The translations under genes were made by a program, and so were the position numbers. The notes below the pieces were generated by a model that searched no databases, had not been told where the DNA came from, and saw nothing but the letters and a program-made list of their open reading frames with translations. 9,643 nt of DNA, taken from contig JBKJUS010000102.1 of the NCBI GenBank assembly GCA_046590575.1, forward strand, positions 1 to 9,643, written 5' to 3'. Positions 1 to 6,512 of this stretch are shown here, in pieces (position 1 is the stretch's first letter; every line of letters begins with the position of its first letter). This DNA comes from DATLNF01 sp046590575. Lineage in GTDB: Bacteria; Actinomycetota; Actinomycetes; BP-191.

Positions 1-1
1 T

Positions 2-346
2 GAGCTGACGCTTGGCCTCGAACGCACCGACCGGACAGTGCGCGGCCTTCCCGACACCCCTATGGGGCGACGACTACGACAGCACCGGAGGGCCTTGCTC
101 AAGGCGGTCAGTCTCGCGGGGGGCAACAATCTGCGCGTCTTCGGAAGCGTCGCTAGGGGCGAGGACGGCCCGGACAGCGATGTGGACCTCCTCGTCGACC
201 TTCCTGAAGACACGAGCCTGTTCGCGGTCCTAGCGCTGGAAGGCAGCTTGGCACGCATCCTCAAGGTGAAGGTCGATCTGGCACCCGTTTCCAGCCTCAA
301 GCCCAGGGTGCGCACGGAGGCTCTGGCCGACGCGGTCGCACTGTGA
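2..346 (+). CDS. MNT-type nucleotidyltransferase antitoxin (MntA-like), 5' end cut by window
   Basis: This is a minimal nucleotidyltransferase of the MntA family, which in MntA/HepT modules neutralises the HEPN toxin by transferring AMP to its active-site tyrosine. The signature is the GSVARGE segment followed by SDVDLLVD, which is the GSX10DXD metal- and nucleotide-binding motif. The C-terminal part (VDLAPVSSLKPRVR) is also typical. The frame is open to the left edge, and the residues before the domain (LTLGLERTDR, then GLPDTPMGRRLR) resemble the linker that follows an XRE helix-turn-helix in HTH-MNT fusions, so I infer a longer protein starting upstream. If it starts inside the window, candidates are GTG 38 and ATG 62, neither with a clear ribosome site. 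The stop overlaps a GTG at 343, the usual translational coupling to a hepT gene, but that partner is broken. Family call is firm; the start is uncertain. Confidence 0.85.
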   Translation, partial: ELTLGLERTDRTVRGLPDTPMGRRLRQHRRALLKAVSLAGGNNLRVFGSVARGEDGPDSDVDLLVDLPEDTSLFAVLALEGSLARILKVKVDLAPVSSLKPRVRTEALADAVAL

Positions 347-520
347 GCCGCCGAGCCAGGCCACCCATGGACGGACATCGCCCGGATGCGCGACCGCCTC
401 GCCCATCGCTACTTCGACACCACGCACGGCCAAGTGGCCGGCGCCGTGGAGAACGACCTCGAGCCTCTCAAGGCCGCCGTGCTACGCCTTCAAATGCGAG
501 TGCCCAGCGTCGAAGAGTGA
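347..520 (+). pseudogene. HepT-like (HEPN/DUF86) toxin remnant, N-terminal half missing
   Basis: In the same frame as the upstream antitoxin, directly after its stop, the sequence reads AAEPGHPWTDIARMRDRL then AHRYFDTTHG, and ends at TGA 518-520. This is the C-terminal half of a HepT protein: RDRLAH-RY supplies the RX4HXY ribonuclease motif, and the tail (ENDLEPLKAAVLRLQ) matches the last helix of the family. The N-terminal roughly 80 to 90 residues, which hold the first HEPN helices, are absent. The GTG at 343, placed where a coupled hepT would start, reads in a different frame and gives a basic, non-HEPN peptide. An internal deletion that also shifted frame explains this. The only in-frame ATG (386) would yield about 44 residues beginning just before the motif, unlikely to fold. 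A toxin-less MntA locus is the simplest reading. Confidence 0.72.
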
Positions 521-554
521 GCCGTGCAGCCCAGCGTAGAGCGGCACCTAGTCG

Positions 555-1784
555 CTACTGGTTCGGCGGGCTGGGGTCCTCGGGGACTCGGATGACCAGG
601 ATGGCGGTGTCATCGGCGGGCTCGGGTCCACCGAAGTCCAACACGTCGGCTTCGATGGCAGCAGCGATCTGGCCGGCGCTAGCGCGGGCAGACACTCCGG
701 CGACCAGCGCTGCTAGCCGCTCTTCGCCGTATAACTCCCAGCCGGCTCGCGCCTCGAGGACTCCATCCGTATAGAGGATGAGCGCATCGCCAGGACGCAG
801 CGTAACTCTGCGTTCAAGAAGATCTGGCTCGCTGAACACACCCAAGATGAGGCCAGCAGTGTCTAGCGCACGCACTTCACCGTTGGCACTGCGCACCAGC
901 GCGGGCGGATGGCCCGCCGCGCTGATCCGAACACTGACCGCGCCACGGCGGTGAGCCAGTGTTGCGTATGTCGCGGTGAGGAACCGCTCCGTATCGGGGC
1001 GTTGATGGATCAAGGCCCGGTTGAGAAGAGCGAGCACCTGCCGCGGCGAGCGGTGCTGAATGGCTGCGGTCCGGATCGTGTGCCGGGCCAGTGCCGTCAC
1101 CTTGGCGGCCTCGACGCCCTTACCGCAGACATCGCCCATCACGACCCCCCAGGTCGCCCGGTCAGTTTGGAAGACGTCATAGAAGTCGCCGACGAGTTCC
1201 CCACCCTTGCCCGCCGGTAGGTGCCGGGCAGCAACGTCGATCCCGGGCACGTCGGGAAGGTGCGGAGGAAGCAACGTCTCCTGCAACGTCCGGGCCAGAG
1301 CGGCAAAGCGCTCCCCAGCAGCGATTCGCTCGTGAGCCGCGGCACGTTCAGCCGTCACGTCGCGGAAGTACCAGGCCCAGCCGAGGTAGGTTCCCGCCTC
1401 AGTGCTCAGCGCAGTTCCGTACCGGTCAAAGATCCGGCCATCGCGCAGCAGCAGCTCGTCCCTCGCCGAGCCCGTTGGCTGGGCGTAAAGCTCCTGTACC
1501 CGAGCCAGGAAAGCTTCAGGATCAACAAGCTTGTCCAACACCGATTTCAGAGCGTCGTCATCGGAACCACTGACGATGATCTCATGCGGAATGGGCCACA
1601 TCTGCTCGAACTGGTGGTTCGAGGCGATCATCGTCCCATCCTTGGAGACGACAACCATGCCGTCCAGGCCGCCCTCTACCGCGGCACGGAGCAGCTCCAG
1701 ATCCGCGGGAACGGGCCCGGCTTTAGATCGTTGCACCGCCAACTGAGATGGCATCCCGGGGTGCCCTGCCCCAAACTCCGTCAC
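555..1784 (-). CDS. PAS domain + SpoIIE/PP2C serine phosphatase (RsbU-type)
   Basis: Protein of 409 residues. Residues about 28-145 form a PAS sensor domain (GLDGMVVVSKDG at the start, then WAWYFRDVTAER at its end). After a short helical linker with the usual LQETLLPP motif (167-174), residues about 180-402 are a SpoIIE-type PP2C phosphatase. Metal-ligand aspartates are visible in GDFYDVF (D200, D203), VMGDVCGKG (D218), LYTDGVLEA (D340) and DDTAILVIRV (D391-392), so the enzyme looks active. Proteins of this build dephosphorylate STAS anti-sigma-factor antagonists in partner-switching stress responses. No STAS or RsbW-type kinase gene is nearby, so the partner must be encoded elsewhere. It has no membrane segment and should be cytoplasmic. 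The GTG start is chosen for the G-rich site GGGGAGGGGG ending three bases upstream; ATG 1754 is the alternative. The gene converges on the hepT remnant with no obvious terminator between them. Confidence 0.93.
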   Translation of the reverse strand: MTEFGAGHPGMPSQLAVQRSKAGPVPADLELLRAAVEGGLDGMVVVSKDGTMIASNHQFEQMWPIPHEIIVSGSDDDALKSVLDKLVDPEAFLARVQELYAQPTGSARDELLLRDGRIFDRYGTALSTEAGTYLGWAWYFRDVTAERAAAHERIAAGERFAALARTLQETLLPPHLPDVPGIDVAARHLPAGKGGELVGDFYDVFQTDRATWGVVMGDVCGKGVEAAKVTALARHTIRTAAIQHRSPRQVLALLNRALIHQRPDTERFLTATYATLAHRRGAVSVRISAAGHPPALVRSANGEVRALDTAGLILGVFSEPDLLERRVTLRPGDALILYTDGVLEARAGWELYGEERLAALVAGVSARASAGQIAAAIEADVLDFGGPEPADDTAILVIRVPEDPSPPNQ

Positions 1785-2000
1785 CGGCCCCCTCCCCTTT
1801 GCCGTTGAACCAGAACGCTACTGCGCCGGGAGAAGCATGACTAACGCCGGTTGCTGTTGGAGCATCACCGATCATCACTGCCGTCATCTCGGCTCCGCCG
1901 CCAGTTGGGTGGCGCGGTCGGGCAGACCTACCTCGAGCGAAGCAGACCCCTCTTGAGCCACGACCAGCGCCGGGACAGTGGTCAGCGAGAACGCATCCCG

Positions 2001-2043
2001 TTAGAGAGCCACGCGCGAGACGGGCAGGCACTTAGAGAGCGAC
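2001..2043. repeat. Direct repeat pair TTAGAGAGCSAC, 31-base period
   Basis: TTAGAGAGCCAC at 2001-2012 and TTAGAGAGCGAC at 2032-2043 match at 11 of 12 positions. The start-to-start distance of 31 bases is close to three helical turns, so a protein bound to each copy would sit on the same face of the DNA. This fits an operator for the adjacent membrane protein or phosphatase gene, but could be chance. Confidence 0.35.
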
Positions 2044-2114
2044 TCGCCGACCACCTAACCGGGACCTTGGCCAGGTCCGCGGCTGCTGTCGAGTGAACAG
2101 GTAGGCACCTACCG

Positions 2115-2146
2115 CGACCTCTAAAGTTGCGCCTGGCGCGAGGTCG
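2115..2146. promoter_or_regulatory. Nested inverted repeat upstream of small membrane protein gene
   Basis: CGACCTC at 2115-2121 is the exact reverse complement of GAGGTCG at 2140-2146. Between them lies a second palindrome, GCGCC-T-GGCGC (2129-2139), directly abutting the right outer arm. The element ends about 30 bases before the start codon at 2178. It could be an operator or, if transcribed, a leader hairpin. No T-rich tail follows, so a terminator is unlikely. Confidence 0.35.
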
Positions 2147-2177
2147 ACCACGTCCTCCGGGTAGGGGGTCTCAGGTA

Positions 2178-2408
2178 ATGGACTCATTCGATGTTCTCGC
2201 CGTCCTGTTTTATGGCTGCGCATTGGTTGAGGTGGCGGCTGTCCTGCTCGCCGCCGCCGTAGCAGGCCGTCGCCGTGAAGCGCTGCTGACGGCGTCAGTA
2301 CTGCTCGGCGTCGCCGGAGTTCTGGGGATCTTCTCCGTCGGCGTCGTCATCTTGGTGGCCGCCGCCGGTTGTGCTGTCGCAGCAGCGCGAACGCGACCGG
2401 CCGAATAG
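2178..2408 (+). CDS. Small two-helix membrane protein, unknown function
   Basis: A protein of 76 residues with two hydrophobic segments, about residues 5-30 and 36-67, joined by a short basic turn (AGRRREALL). The positive-inside rule therefore predicts both ends outside and the RRR turn in the cytoplasm. The first helix is alanine- and valine-rich with FYGCALVE, and the C-terminal tail is short and basic (ARTRPAE). There is no signal-peptide cleavage site, no catalytic motif and no family I recognise. ATG 2178 is chosen because GGGGG lies nine bases upstream (2164-2168) and the residues coded before it in the same frame are arginine/proline-rich and unlike a membrane protein. It is followed by a 222-base gap before the acetyltransferase, so joint transcription is not evident. 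Small size and unknown family keep this below certainty. Confidence 0.6.
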   Translation: MDSFDVLAVLFYGCALVEVAAVLLAAAVAGRRREALLTASVLLGVAGVLGIFSVGVVILVAAAGCAVAAARTRPAE

Positions 2409-2630
2409 CACCGATTTCCAATCTGCCAGGGCGAGTGGCCCGGTGTGGCTTGCGGCACCTTCCTTCACCCATGAGGGGGCGGTTACTGGAGGATGCGATT
2501 GCCAGGCAGCCCTGTGACTGACTGAGGCGCGTGCACTATGAATTGGCGGGCTTGTGGGGCACACCTGGCCGAGTCGCATCGCTCGACACCAGCGTCTCCG
2601 GGTGCTGGTCCACGTGGGAGCATGCCCGTC

Positions 2631-3215
2631 ATGCATCCGATCGCGGGAGATGTGCAGCCAGTAGCCGAGCTGATCACCCGCGCATTCCATGACGATCCGC
2701 CCCCGGTCTGGTGGTACCCCGATCCGGTAGAGCGCGACGAGCGAATGTTGGCGTTCTGGCGGGCTATGGCGACAGCGGGTTTGGCGGCAGGTGATGGCTT
2801 GATGTCGGAGGACGGCAACGGCGTGGCGCTGTACGTGCCGCCCGGGAAGGCCGTGGACGAGTCCTTGGTGGAGGCCTCCGGCCTCCCTGCCGTGATCGAC
2901 GAAATGGGACCGGAGCAGGCCAGCCGGATCGGTGCCTTCTTCGAGGTCCTTGACCGACTGCAGGCTGAGGCGATACAGGAACCGCACTGGGAGCTGCACT
3001 GCATAGGGGTTGACCCTGCCTCCCAAGGTCGGGGTCTTGGTGTGGCACTGGTCGATGAGATGACCCTCAGAGCTCGGCGCGATGGGGTGCCAGGTTTTCT
3101 GCTCACCGCGGCCGAGTGGAACGTCAGTTTCTACGAGCGGCGCGGCTACCGCGTTGTCCAGCAGGCCGCTGTGCCTGATGGTCCGCTGCAGGCTTGGGCC
3201 ATGCGCCTGGACTGA
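2631..3215 (+). CDS. GNAT-family N-acetyltransferase (intact)
   Basis: About 194 residues with the full GNAT layout. Residues 1-30 form the first strand and helices (VAELITRAFHDDP). A central helical part is followed by motif A at about 120-145 (LHCIGVDPASQGRGLG, the Q/RxxGxG/A pyrophosphate loop that binds acetyl-CoA), and motif B at about 158-175 (AEWNVSFYERRGYRVV). The substrate is not predictable; this subgroup is broadly like actinobacterial acetyltransferases with a DDP...WWYPD segment near the N-terminus. The start is set at ATG 2631 because GGGAG (2616-2620) is ten bases upstream. ATG 2622 is only one base from that site, and the in-frame extension back to 2538 reads as non-family sequence. 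It converges with a second, broken acetyltransferase gene. Confidence 0.88.
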   Translation: MHPIAGDVQPVAELITRAFHDDPPPVWWYPDPVERDERMLAFWRAMATAGLAAGDGLMSEDGNGVALYVPPGKAVDESLVEASGLPAVIDEMGPEQASRIGAFFEVLDRLQAEAIQEPHWELHCIGVDPASQGRGLGVALVDEMTLRARRDGVPGFLLTAAEWNVSFYERRGYRVVQQAAVPDGPLQAWAMRLD

Positions 3216-3399
3216 GCTTCGTGCTCGCAGGTGGATGGGCTCGGCATCGGTTGTGATGTTCGTCAGCCCTCTAGCGGCTGGTCAGCGGCTTGTTCGAGGT
3301 CCGAGCGGCGCCGTCGGGCACTCAGACACCTGCAGGGCCCTCAGCGCCAAGACGCATGCCGAACGGTCGGTTCCGGCTGGAGCGTGTAGCCGGTTAGCC

Positions 3400-3857
3400 C
3401 TAGATGGGGAGAACGAACGGCAGGTATTCGGTGTTCGTCGCGTCCGCCGGGACGGTTGTCCCGACATACCACTCAGACGCGATGGTCAGGCCTGACGCTG
3501 TCAGCGCGGCACGCTTCTCAGCGTCTAGGTGTCCGCAGACCACGACGACTTGGACGGCGCTTCGTGCCGTTAGTTCCTTGGTGGCTGCTTCCAGAAGCTC
3601 GCGTCCCACGGTGGCCATAAGTCGGGCGACGCGACGTGGAAGTCGTCGATGAGTGCCCCATTGCCGCCGGAGTCGTACACGGGCGGAGTCGGGACCAGGC
3701 GACCGGTGACGAAGCCGCGAATCTCGTCACCGTTTGCTCCGACGAGCGCGACGAATTCGTCGTCTCTCACGATGTGTTCGATGAGCGGAGCGTGAAGCGC
3801 AACCGCGTTATCCGCTATACGCCAGAACTGCGGCTGATACTCCTGGTGCTCAGTCAT
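3400..3857 (-). pseudogene. GNAT-type acetyltransferase split by a one-base deletion
   Basis: Two minus-strand frames together make one protein of about 152 residues. The first, from ATG 3857, carries FWRIADNAVALHAPLIEHIV, then VALVGANGDEIRGFVTGRL and LIDDFHVASPDLW. The second continues with ATVGRELLEAA, AVQVVVVCGHLDAEKRA and GLTIASEWYVG and stops at 3400-3402. The order fits a GNAT fold: early helices, the central strand pair, then a VGRELLEA helix of motif A and the C-terminal strands. The break falls at about 3615, where TTA TGG CC reads into the wrong frame; adding one G to the GG gives DLW-A-TVGRELLEA without a seam, and 458 + 1 bases is exactly 153 codons. It is either a recent pseudogene or a homopolymer sequencing error. 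It resembles the neighbouring acetyltransferase only at fold level, so it is not a duplicate. Confidence 0.75.
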
Positions 3858-3948
3858 ACCGGGATCGAGCTGTCCGCGCACTCGCACGCCTCGATGGTTA
3901 GCTGCAGGCTCGGTCGAGTCCGCGCAGGCTACCCGGCGGCCCGGTGGA

Positions 3949-4683
3949 CTACTTCTTCGTCGGAGCGGTGCCGAAGTACACGTCGTCGTAGCGCACCTGG
4001 CCGGTCCAGTTGTCGTCGGTGGCGCCGAAGAGCAGGTGCGCGCTGACCGCCCCGGGCGGCGCTACGGCGGTGCCCGCCACCCGGGTCCAGAGCAGCTCGG
4101 CGGAGTCGACGTCGCGCGCTGCCTTGACGGCAACAGGGGCCAGCGCGATCGGCAGCCCGCCGGCGTCGAGCCAGCGGATGCTCATCCGGGCCCCCTCGCC
4201 GATCGTCTGCACGATCCAGGCGACGTACGCGGTCATCAGGTACTGGGTGCCCGCGGTGACAGACACCGGCGCCTGAGTCCGCCACGCCGGGGCCAGCGAG
4301 TAGTAGGGGTACACCACGTCGCGGAGCGGGTTGACCGGGTTCGGCTGACAGGACCCGGTCGCGCAGACCTGGCGGTTCGTCGACAGCGAGCCCGAGATCG
4401 CGGCCCCGCGCTTGCCGGAGCGGAAGGTGACCGGCGAGTGGTCGAAGAGCACGGTGGCGCCTTCGAACACCCAGCCCGTGGGCAACAGCGGGTGCTCGAG
4501 CGAACCGGGCGGGGCGGCCGGGGTGCCCTCCAGCGCGGAGTCCTCGAAGCCGGAATTCGTGACCAGGTTGGGGCCGGGAGGTCGCCGACTACCCGCCGCC
4601 GCCGCGGGCAGCGTGACCACCAGCGACAGTGCCAGGACAACCCCACCGGCCGTGCGCGGGCGCAGCAGCCGGCGTCTGGTCAT
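3949..4683 (-). CDS. Secreted carbohydrate-binding-module-like protein
   Basis: Protein of 244 residues with a classical signal peptide: basic start (MTRRRLLRPR), hydrophobic core about 12-28, and likely cleavage after AAAAG near residue 30. The mature part begins with NLVTNSGFED, the hallmark opening of CBM4/9-like and related galactose-binding beta-sandwich domains, and ends with WTGQVRYDDVYFG, the typical last strand. No catalytic domain is present, so binding, not hydrolysis, is inferred; ligand unknown. Two cysteines in QVCATGSC could form a small disulfide. The start ATG 4683 has GGAG six bases upstream. An in-frame ATG at 4758 would add 25 non-signal residues and is disfavoured, although a TATAAC element lies six bases before it. 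It sits 94 bases downstream of the oxygenase gene on the same strand. Confidence 0.82.
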   Translation of the reverse strand: MTRRRLLRPRTAGGVVLALSLVVTLPAAAAGSRRPPGPNLVTNSGFEDSALEGTPAAPPGSLEHPLLPTGWVFEGATVLFDHSPVTFRSGKRGAAISGSLSTNRQVCATGSCQPNPVNPLRDVVYPYYSLAPAWRTQAPVSVTAGTQYLMTAYVAWIVQTIGEGARMSIRWLDAGGLPIALAPVAVKAARDVDSAELLWTRVAGTAVAPPGAVSAHLLFGATDDNWTGQVRYDDVYFGTAPTKK

Positions 4684-4764
4684 GGCTCGCTCCACGTGAG
4701 TCGACGATCGGTGTCTAGGACTTCGCCGCTGCGCGCACCGATCCTGCGGGCATGTCATCCTGAA

Positions 4765-4770
4765 GTTATA
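4765..4770 (-). promoter_or_regulatory. Candidate -10 element (TATAAC) for the CBM-like gene
   Basis: On the minus strand TATAAC lies just beyond the oxygenase stop codon, in otherwise GC-rich sequence. Transcription would start near 4758, giving a leader of about 75 bases to the chosen start at 4683. A small inverted repeat, GAGCG-CTCA-CGCTC (4772-4785), directly precedes it and overlaps the oxygenase stop. No good -35 is visible. This suggests the CBM-like gene can be expressed independently. Confidence 0.4.
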
Positions 4771-4777
4771 GGAGCGC

Positions 4778-5560
4778 TCACGCTCGTGCTGCCCCGACGA
4801 GCACCGGGCAGTGCCGCGGGTCGGCCAGCCTCGCTCCGAAGAGCTCCCGCCCCGCTCGCGAGGGAGCGGAGCGGCGGGTCCGCAGGTGCAGCGCGAACCC
4901 GCGTCGGGGATGTCCGCTGATATTGGCGGCGCTGCCGTGCACGGTCAGCTTGCCGTGAGCGCTCGCCCCACCGGCCGTCAGAACTGCCGCGGTCTCGTCC
5001 CACTCGCCGAGGCCGTCGTGCGCACTGCGGGTCGCCGCGAGGTCGTGGCTGAAGAAGTCACCGTCGCCGCCCTGCTCCCACTGGTGTGACCCACGCACAT
5101 AGAGCAGCGGGCCACGTGCCACCTCGACGTCGCTGACCGCCACCCACACGGTGAAGACCTCGCCGTCCCACAGCTCTCGCCAGTAGGTCTGGTCCCGGTG
5201 CCAGCCGACCTGGCCGGCGGTCGAACCGCCTGGCGGCTTGACCAGAAGCTGCGATGCCCACAGCTGGACGTACTCCGAGCCGGTGACCTGCGCGGCGAAC
5301 TCGCCGATCCCCGGACTCGTGACGAACTCGAAGATCACGTCATCGCAGAGGTGGGCGTCGTCGATCTTCACGATCGCCGTGGGGTCGTCGCCCAGGTTCC
5401 AGTAGCGGCGCCCGGGTGCCTGACCGGTGCGGTAGCGCCCCGCCACGACGTCATCCATCCGCTCGGCCACGCCGTCGAGGCCGGCAACGTCGACGAGCGG
5501 GTCCTGGTGGACGACGAAGCCGTCCCGAGCGAAGTCCGCCGCGAAGCCTCGGGCCGCCAT
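4778..5560 (-). CDS. Phytanoyl-CoA dioxygenase (PhyH) family Fe(II)/2-oxoglutarate oxygenase
   Basis: Protein of about 260 residues of the PhyH family, cytoplasmic enzymes that hydroxylate a substrate while decarboxylating 2-oxoglutarate. The opening FARDGFVVHQDPLVD is the standard PhyH N-terminus. The iron ligands are visible: H121 and D123 in VGWHRDQTYW, and the distal histidine H208 in GKLTVHGSAANIS, followed by PRRGFALHLR, whose arginine should bind 2-oxoglutarate. Segments WVAVSDVEVARGPLLYVRGS and LADPRHCPVL at the end are also family features, so the protein looks complete. Natural substrate is not predictable; bacterial members act mostly on small metabolites. ATG 5560 is chosen because the homologous part begins just after it; no strong ribosome site is present, and the frame continues upstream to 5749 through arginine/serine-rich sequence that does not look like PhyH. 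Confidence 0.88.
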   Translation of the reverse strand: MAARGFAADFARDGFVVHQDPLVDVAGLDGVAERMDDVVAGRYRTGQAPGRRYWNLGDDPTAIVKIDDAHLCDDVIFEFVTSPGIGEFAAQVTGSEYVQLWASQLLVKPPGGSTAGQVGWHRDQTYWRELWDGEVFTVWVAVSDVEVARGPLLYVRGSHQWEQGGDGDFFSHDLAATRSAHDGLGEWDETAAVLTAGGASAHGKLTVHGSAANISGHPRRGFALHLRTRRSAPSRAGRELFGARLADPRHCPVLVGAARA

Positions 5561-5612
5561 CCGCCGATGGTAGTGCGCGGCTACGTCGTCGCCCCGAGGT
5601 GCACTCGTCGGC

Positions 5613-5958
5613 TCAGCCGTCGGCGACGCTTCCCAACGTCGTGGAGCGCTCCGCCGAACCAACACCCACGCTGACTTCGCACCCAGGGGCGTCCACCTCG
5701 ACGTGGTCGGCGCCATCGACCGGGCCCACCCCGCGCGCTGTTCCCGCACGCTCCGGTCGCCCGCCGTCGTCGCCGGCCACCTCGCGCAACCCTGAACCCA
5801 GCCCTGCGTCTAGGTCCGTCTTCAATGTCACCGTAAGTCCGGCGACACCGAAGGTTGGCGACGTCGAGTCCCCGGACGTGGTGTACGACGGCTTCGAGGG
5901 CGTGCAGGCCGACGAGGGTGTCCGCTAGTTCCGGGAGGCAGGGATGTCTAACCAACAT
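5613..5958 (-). pseudogene. Possible frameshifted gene of unknown function
   Basis: Two minus-strand frames may be one gene of about 114 residues. The first, from ATG 5958, reads ELADTLVGLHALEAVVHHVR then GLDVANL. The second, from about 5850, reads GVAGLTVTLKTDLDAGLG, then REVAGDDGGRPERAG and HVEVDAPGCEVSVGVGS, stopping at 5613. Both parts have the GC-rich third positions and balanced composition of real coding sequence, and removal of one base near 5850 (or addition of two) joins them as ANL-x-GVAGLTVTL. An acidic, helical start followed by strands is suggested. I do not recognise the family. It lies 52 bases upstream of the oxygenase on the same strand. The opposite strand also has an open frame here (ending at 5928) that is serine/proline-rich, which I consider a shadow. 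Start and reality are both uncertain. Confidence 0.35.
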
Positions 5959-6170
5959 CTAACGAACGTCGCGAGACCGCTCCCCGGCCGGTGTCGCGCC
6001 CCGACGCCTACCGTCGGAGTGGGCCTTCGGGACCCTGCGGCGATTGCGGTGCAATGCTGCAAGCAGCGCCTCCACCTCGTCTGGGGCGGCGGGGAATGGC
6101 TGCGGAGCGAGTGCCACGGATTCACACACCGAGGGTATTACCGGGTATCTCAGGCCGCTCCTAGCGTTCG

Positions 6171-6512
6171 TCAGACTCCGAGGACGAGGCGTAGTCCTTG
6201 GTCCACCTCCGCCATGAGGTAGTCGGGAACTCGCCCGACAGGGTCGTCGAGATCGGTCTTGTCCATGGTCAACAACTGGCTCACGTTGATAACGGAGTCC
6301 TTTGCCAGACCGCTCGCAGACGCAGAAACGAAGACATTCCCGCCGACTGCGGCGAGGCCGGTGTTGGACGTGATCACGGCGACGATCGTGGTCGCGAGCC
6401 GGCTGGCGTTGACCGCATCGTCCTGTACGACCAGAACGGGCCGCGTCTTCGCCGGACGGCTTCCTCGCGGCGCTCCAAGATCAACCCAGCAGATGCTGCC
6501 TCTGCCGATCAC
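6171..6512 (-). CDS. mazF: MazF/PemK-family mRNA-interferase toxin
   Basis: Protein of 113 residues, the standard MazF length. The fold landmarks are all there: RGSICWVDLG (first strand), the RPAKTRPVLVVQDD segment with the catalytic-type arginine R24, TTIVAVITSN (T48), KDSVINVSQLLTMDK with the conserved S and Q, and the C-terminal helix LMAEVDQGLRLVLGV. MazF toxins cut single-stranded RNA at short motifs and stop growth when freed from antitoxin. Its ATG overlaps the antitoxin's stop (ATGA, 6509-6512), so the two are translationally coupled in the normal antitoxin-first order. No damage is visible and it should be active. The cleavage specificity cannot be read from sequence. Confidence 0.95.
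   Translation of the reverse strand: MIGRGSICWVDLGAPRGSRPAKTRPVLVVQDDAVNASRLATTIVAVITSNTGLAAVGGNVFVSASASGLAKDSVINVSQLLTMDKTDLDDPVGRVPDYLMAEVDQGLRLVLGV

Larger units (their letters stand above)
1785..2177. other. 393-base gap without a convincing gene
   Basis: The short open frames here lack credible start sites and give low-complexity or arginine-rich peptides on both strands. The gap holds the divergent upstream regions of the phosphatase (-) and the small membrane protein (+). Two structures stand out and are listed separately: a near-identical 12-base repeat pair at 2001 and 2032, and a nested hairpin at 2115-2146. I saw no convincing -35/-10 pair. Confidence 0.6.

Noticed and set aside
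1091..1808. Long plus-strand open frames opposite the phosphatase gene
   Set aside because: Arginine/proline/serine-rich shadows of a well-supported minus-strand gene with all motifs.
2159..2164. GGGTAG as a stress-sigma-factor -10 for the membrane protein gene
   Set aside because: A start from it would fall at about 2171, excluding the ribosome site at 2164-2168 from the mRNA, and no properly spaced GTTT-like -35 is present.
2032..2190. Minus-strand frame of about 52 residues (from ATG 2190) starting within the membrane protein gene
   Set aside because: Short, no good ribosome site, overlaps the better supported plus-strand start region and loses protein-like character after 35 residues.
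2295..3106. Minus-strand open frames of up to 243 residues opposite the membrane protein and acetyltransferase genes
   Set aside because: They cross the gap between two genes and have no family features; the plus-strand GNAT motifs decide the strand.
4772..4785. GAGCG-CTCA-CGCTC as a second MazE-type operator, similar to 6775-6790
   Set aside because: Arms of only five bases, different placement relative to its -10, and GAGCG/CGCTC is common in GC-rich DNA; likely coincidence.
4036..4920. 294-residue plus-strand frame over the CBM-like and oxygenase genes
   Set aside because: Arginine-rich composition and no start signal; antisense to a gene with signal peptide and NLVTNSGFED motif.
5416..5928. 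170-residue plus-strand frame, Ser/Pro/Thr-rich in its second half
   Set aside because: First half is antisense to the oxygenase and the whole lacks a start site; the last 35 codons look fair but mirror the minus-strand frame codon for codon.
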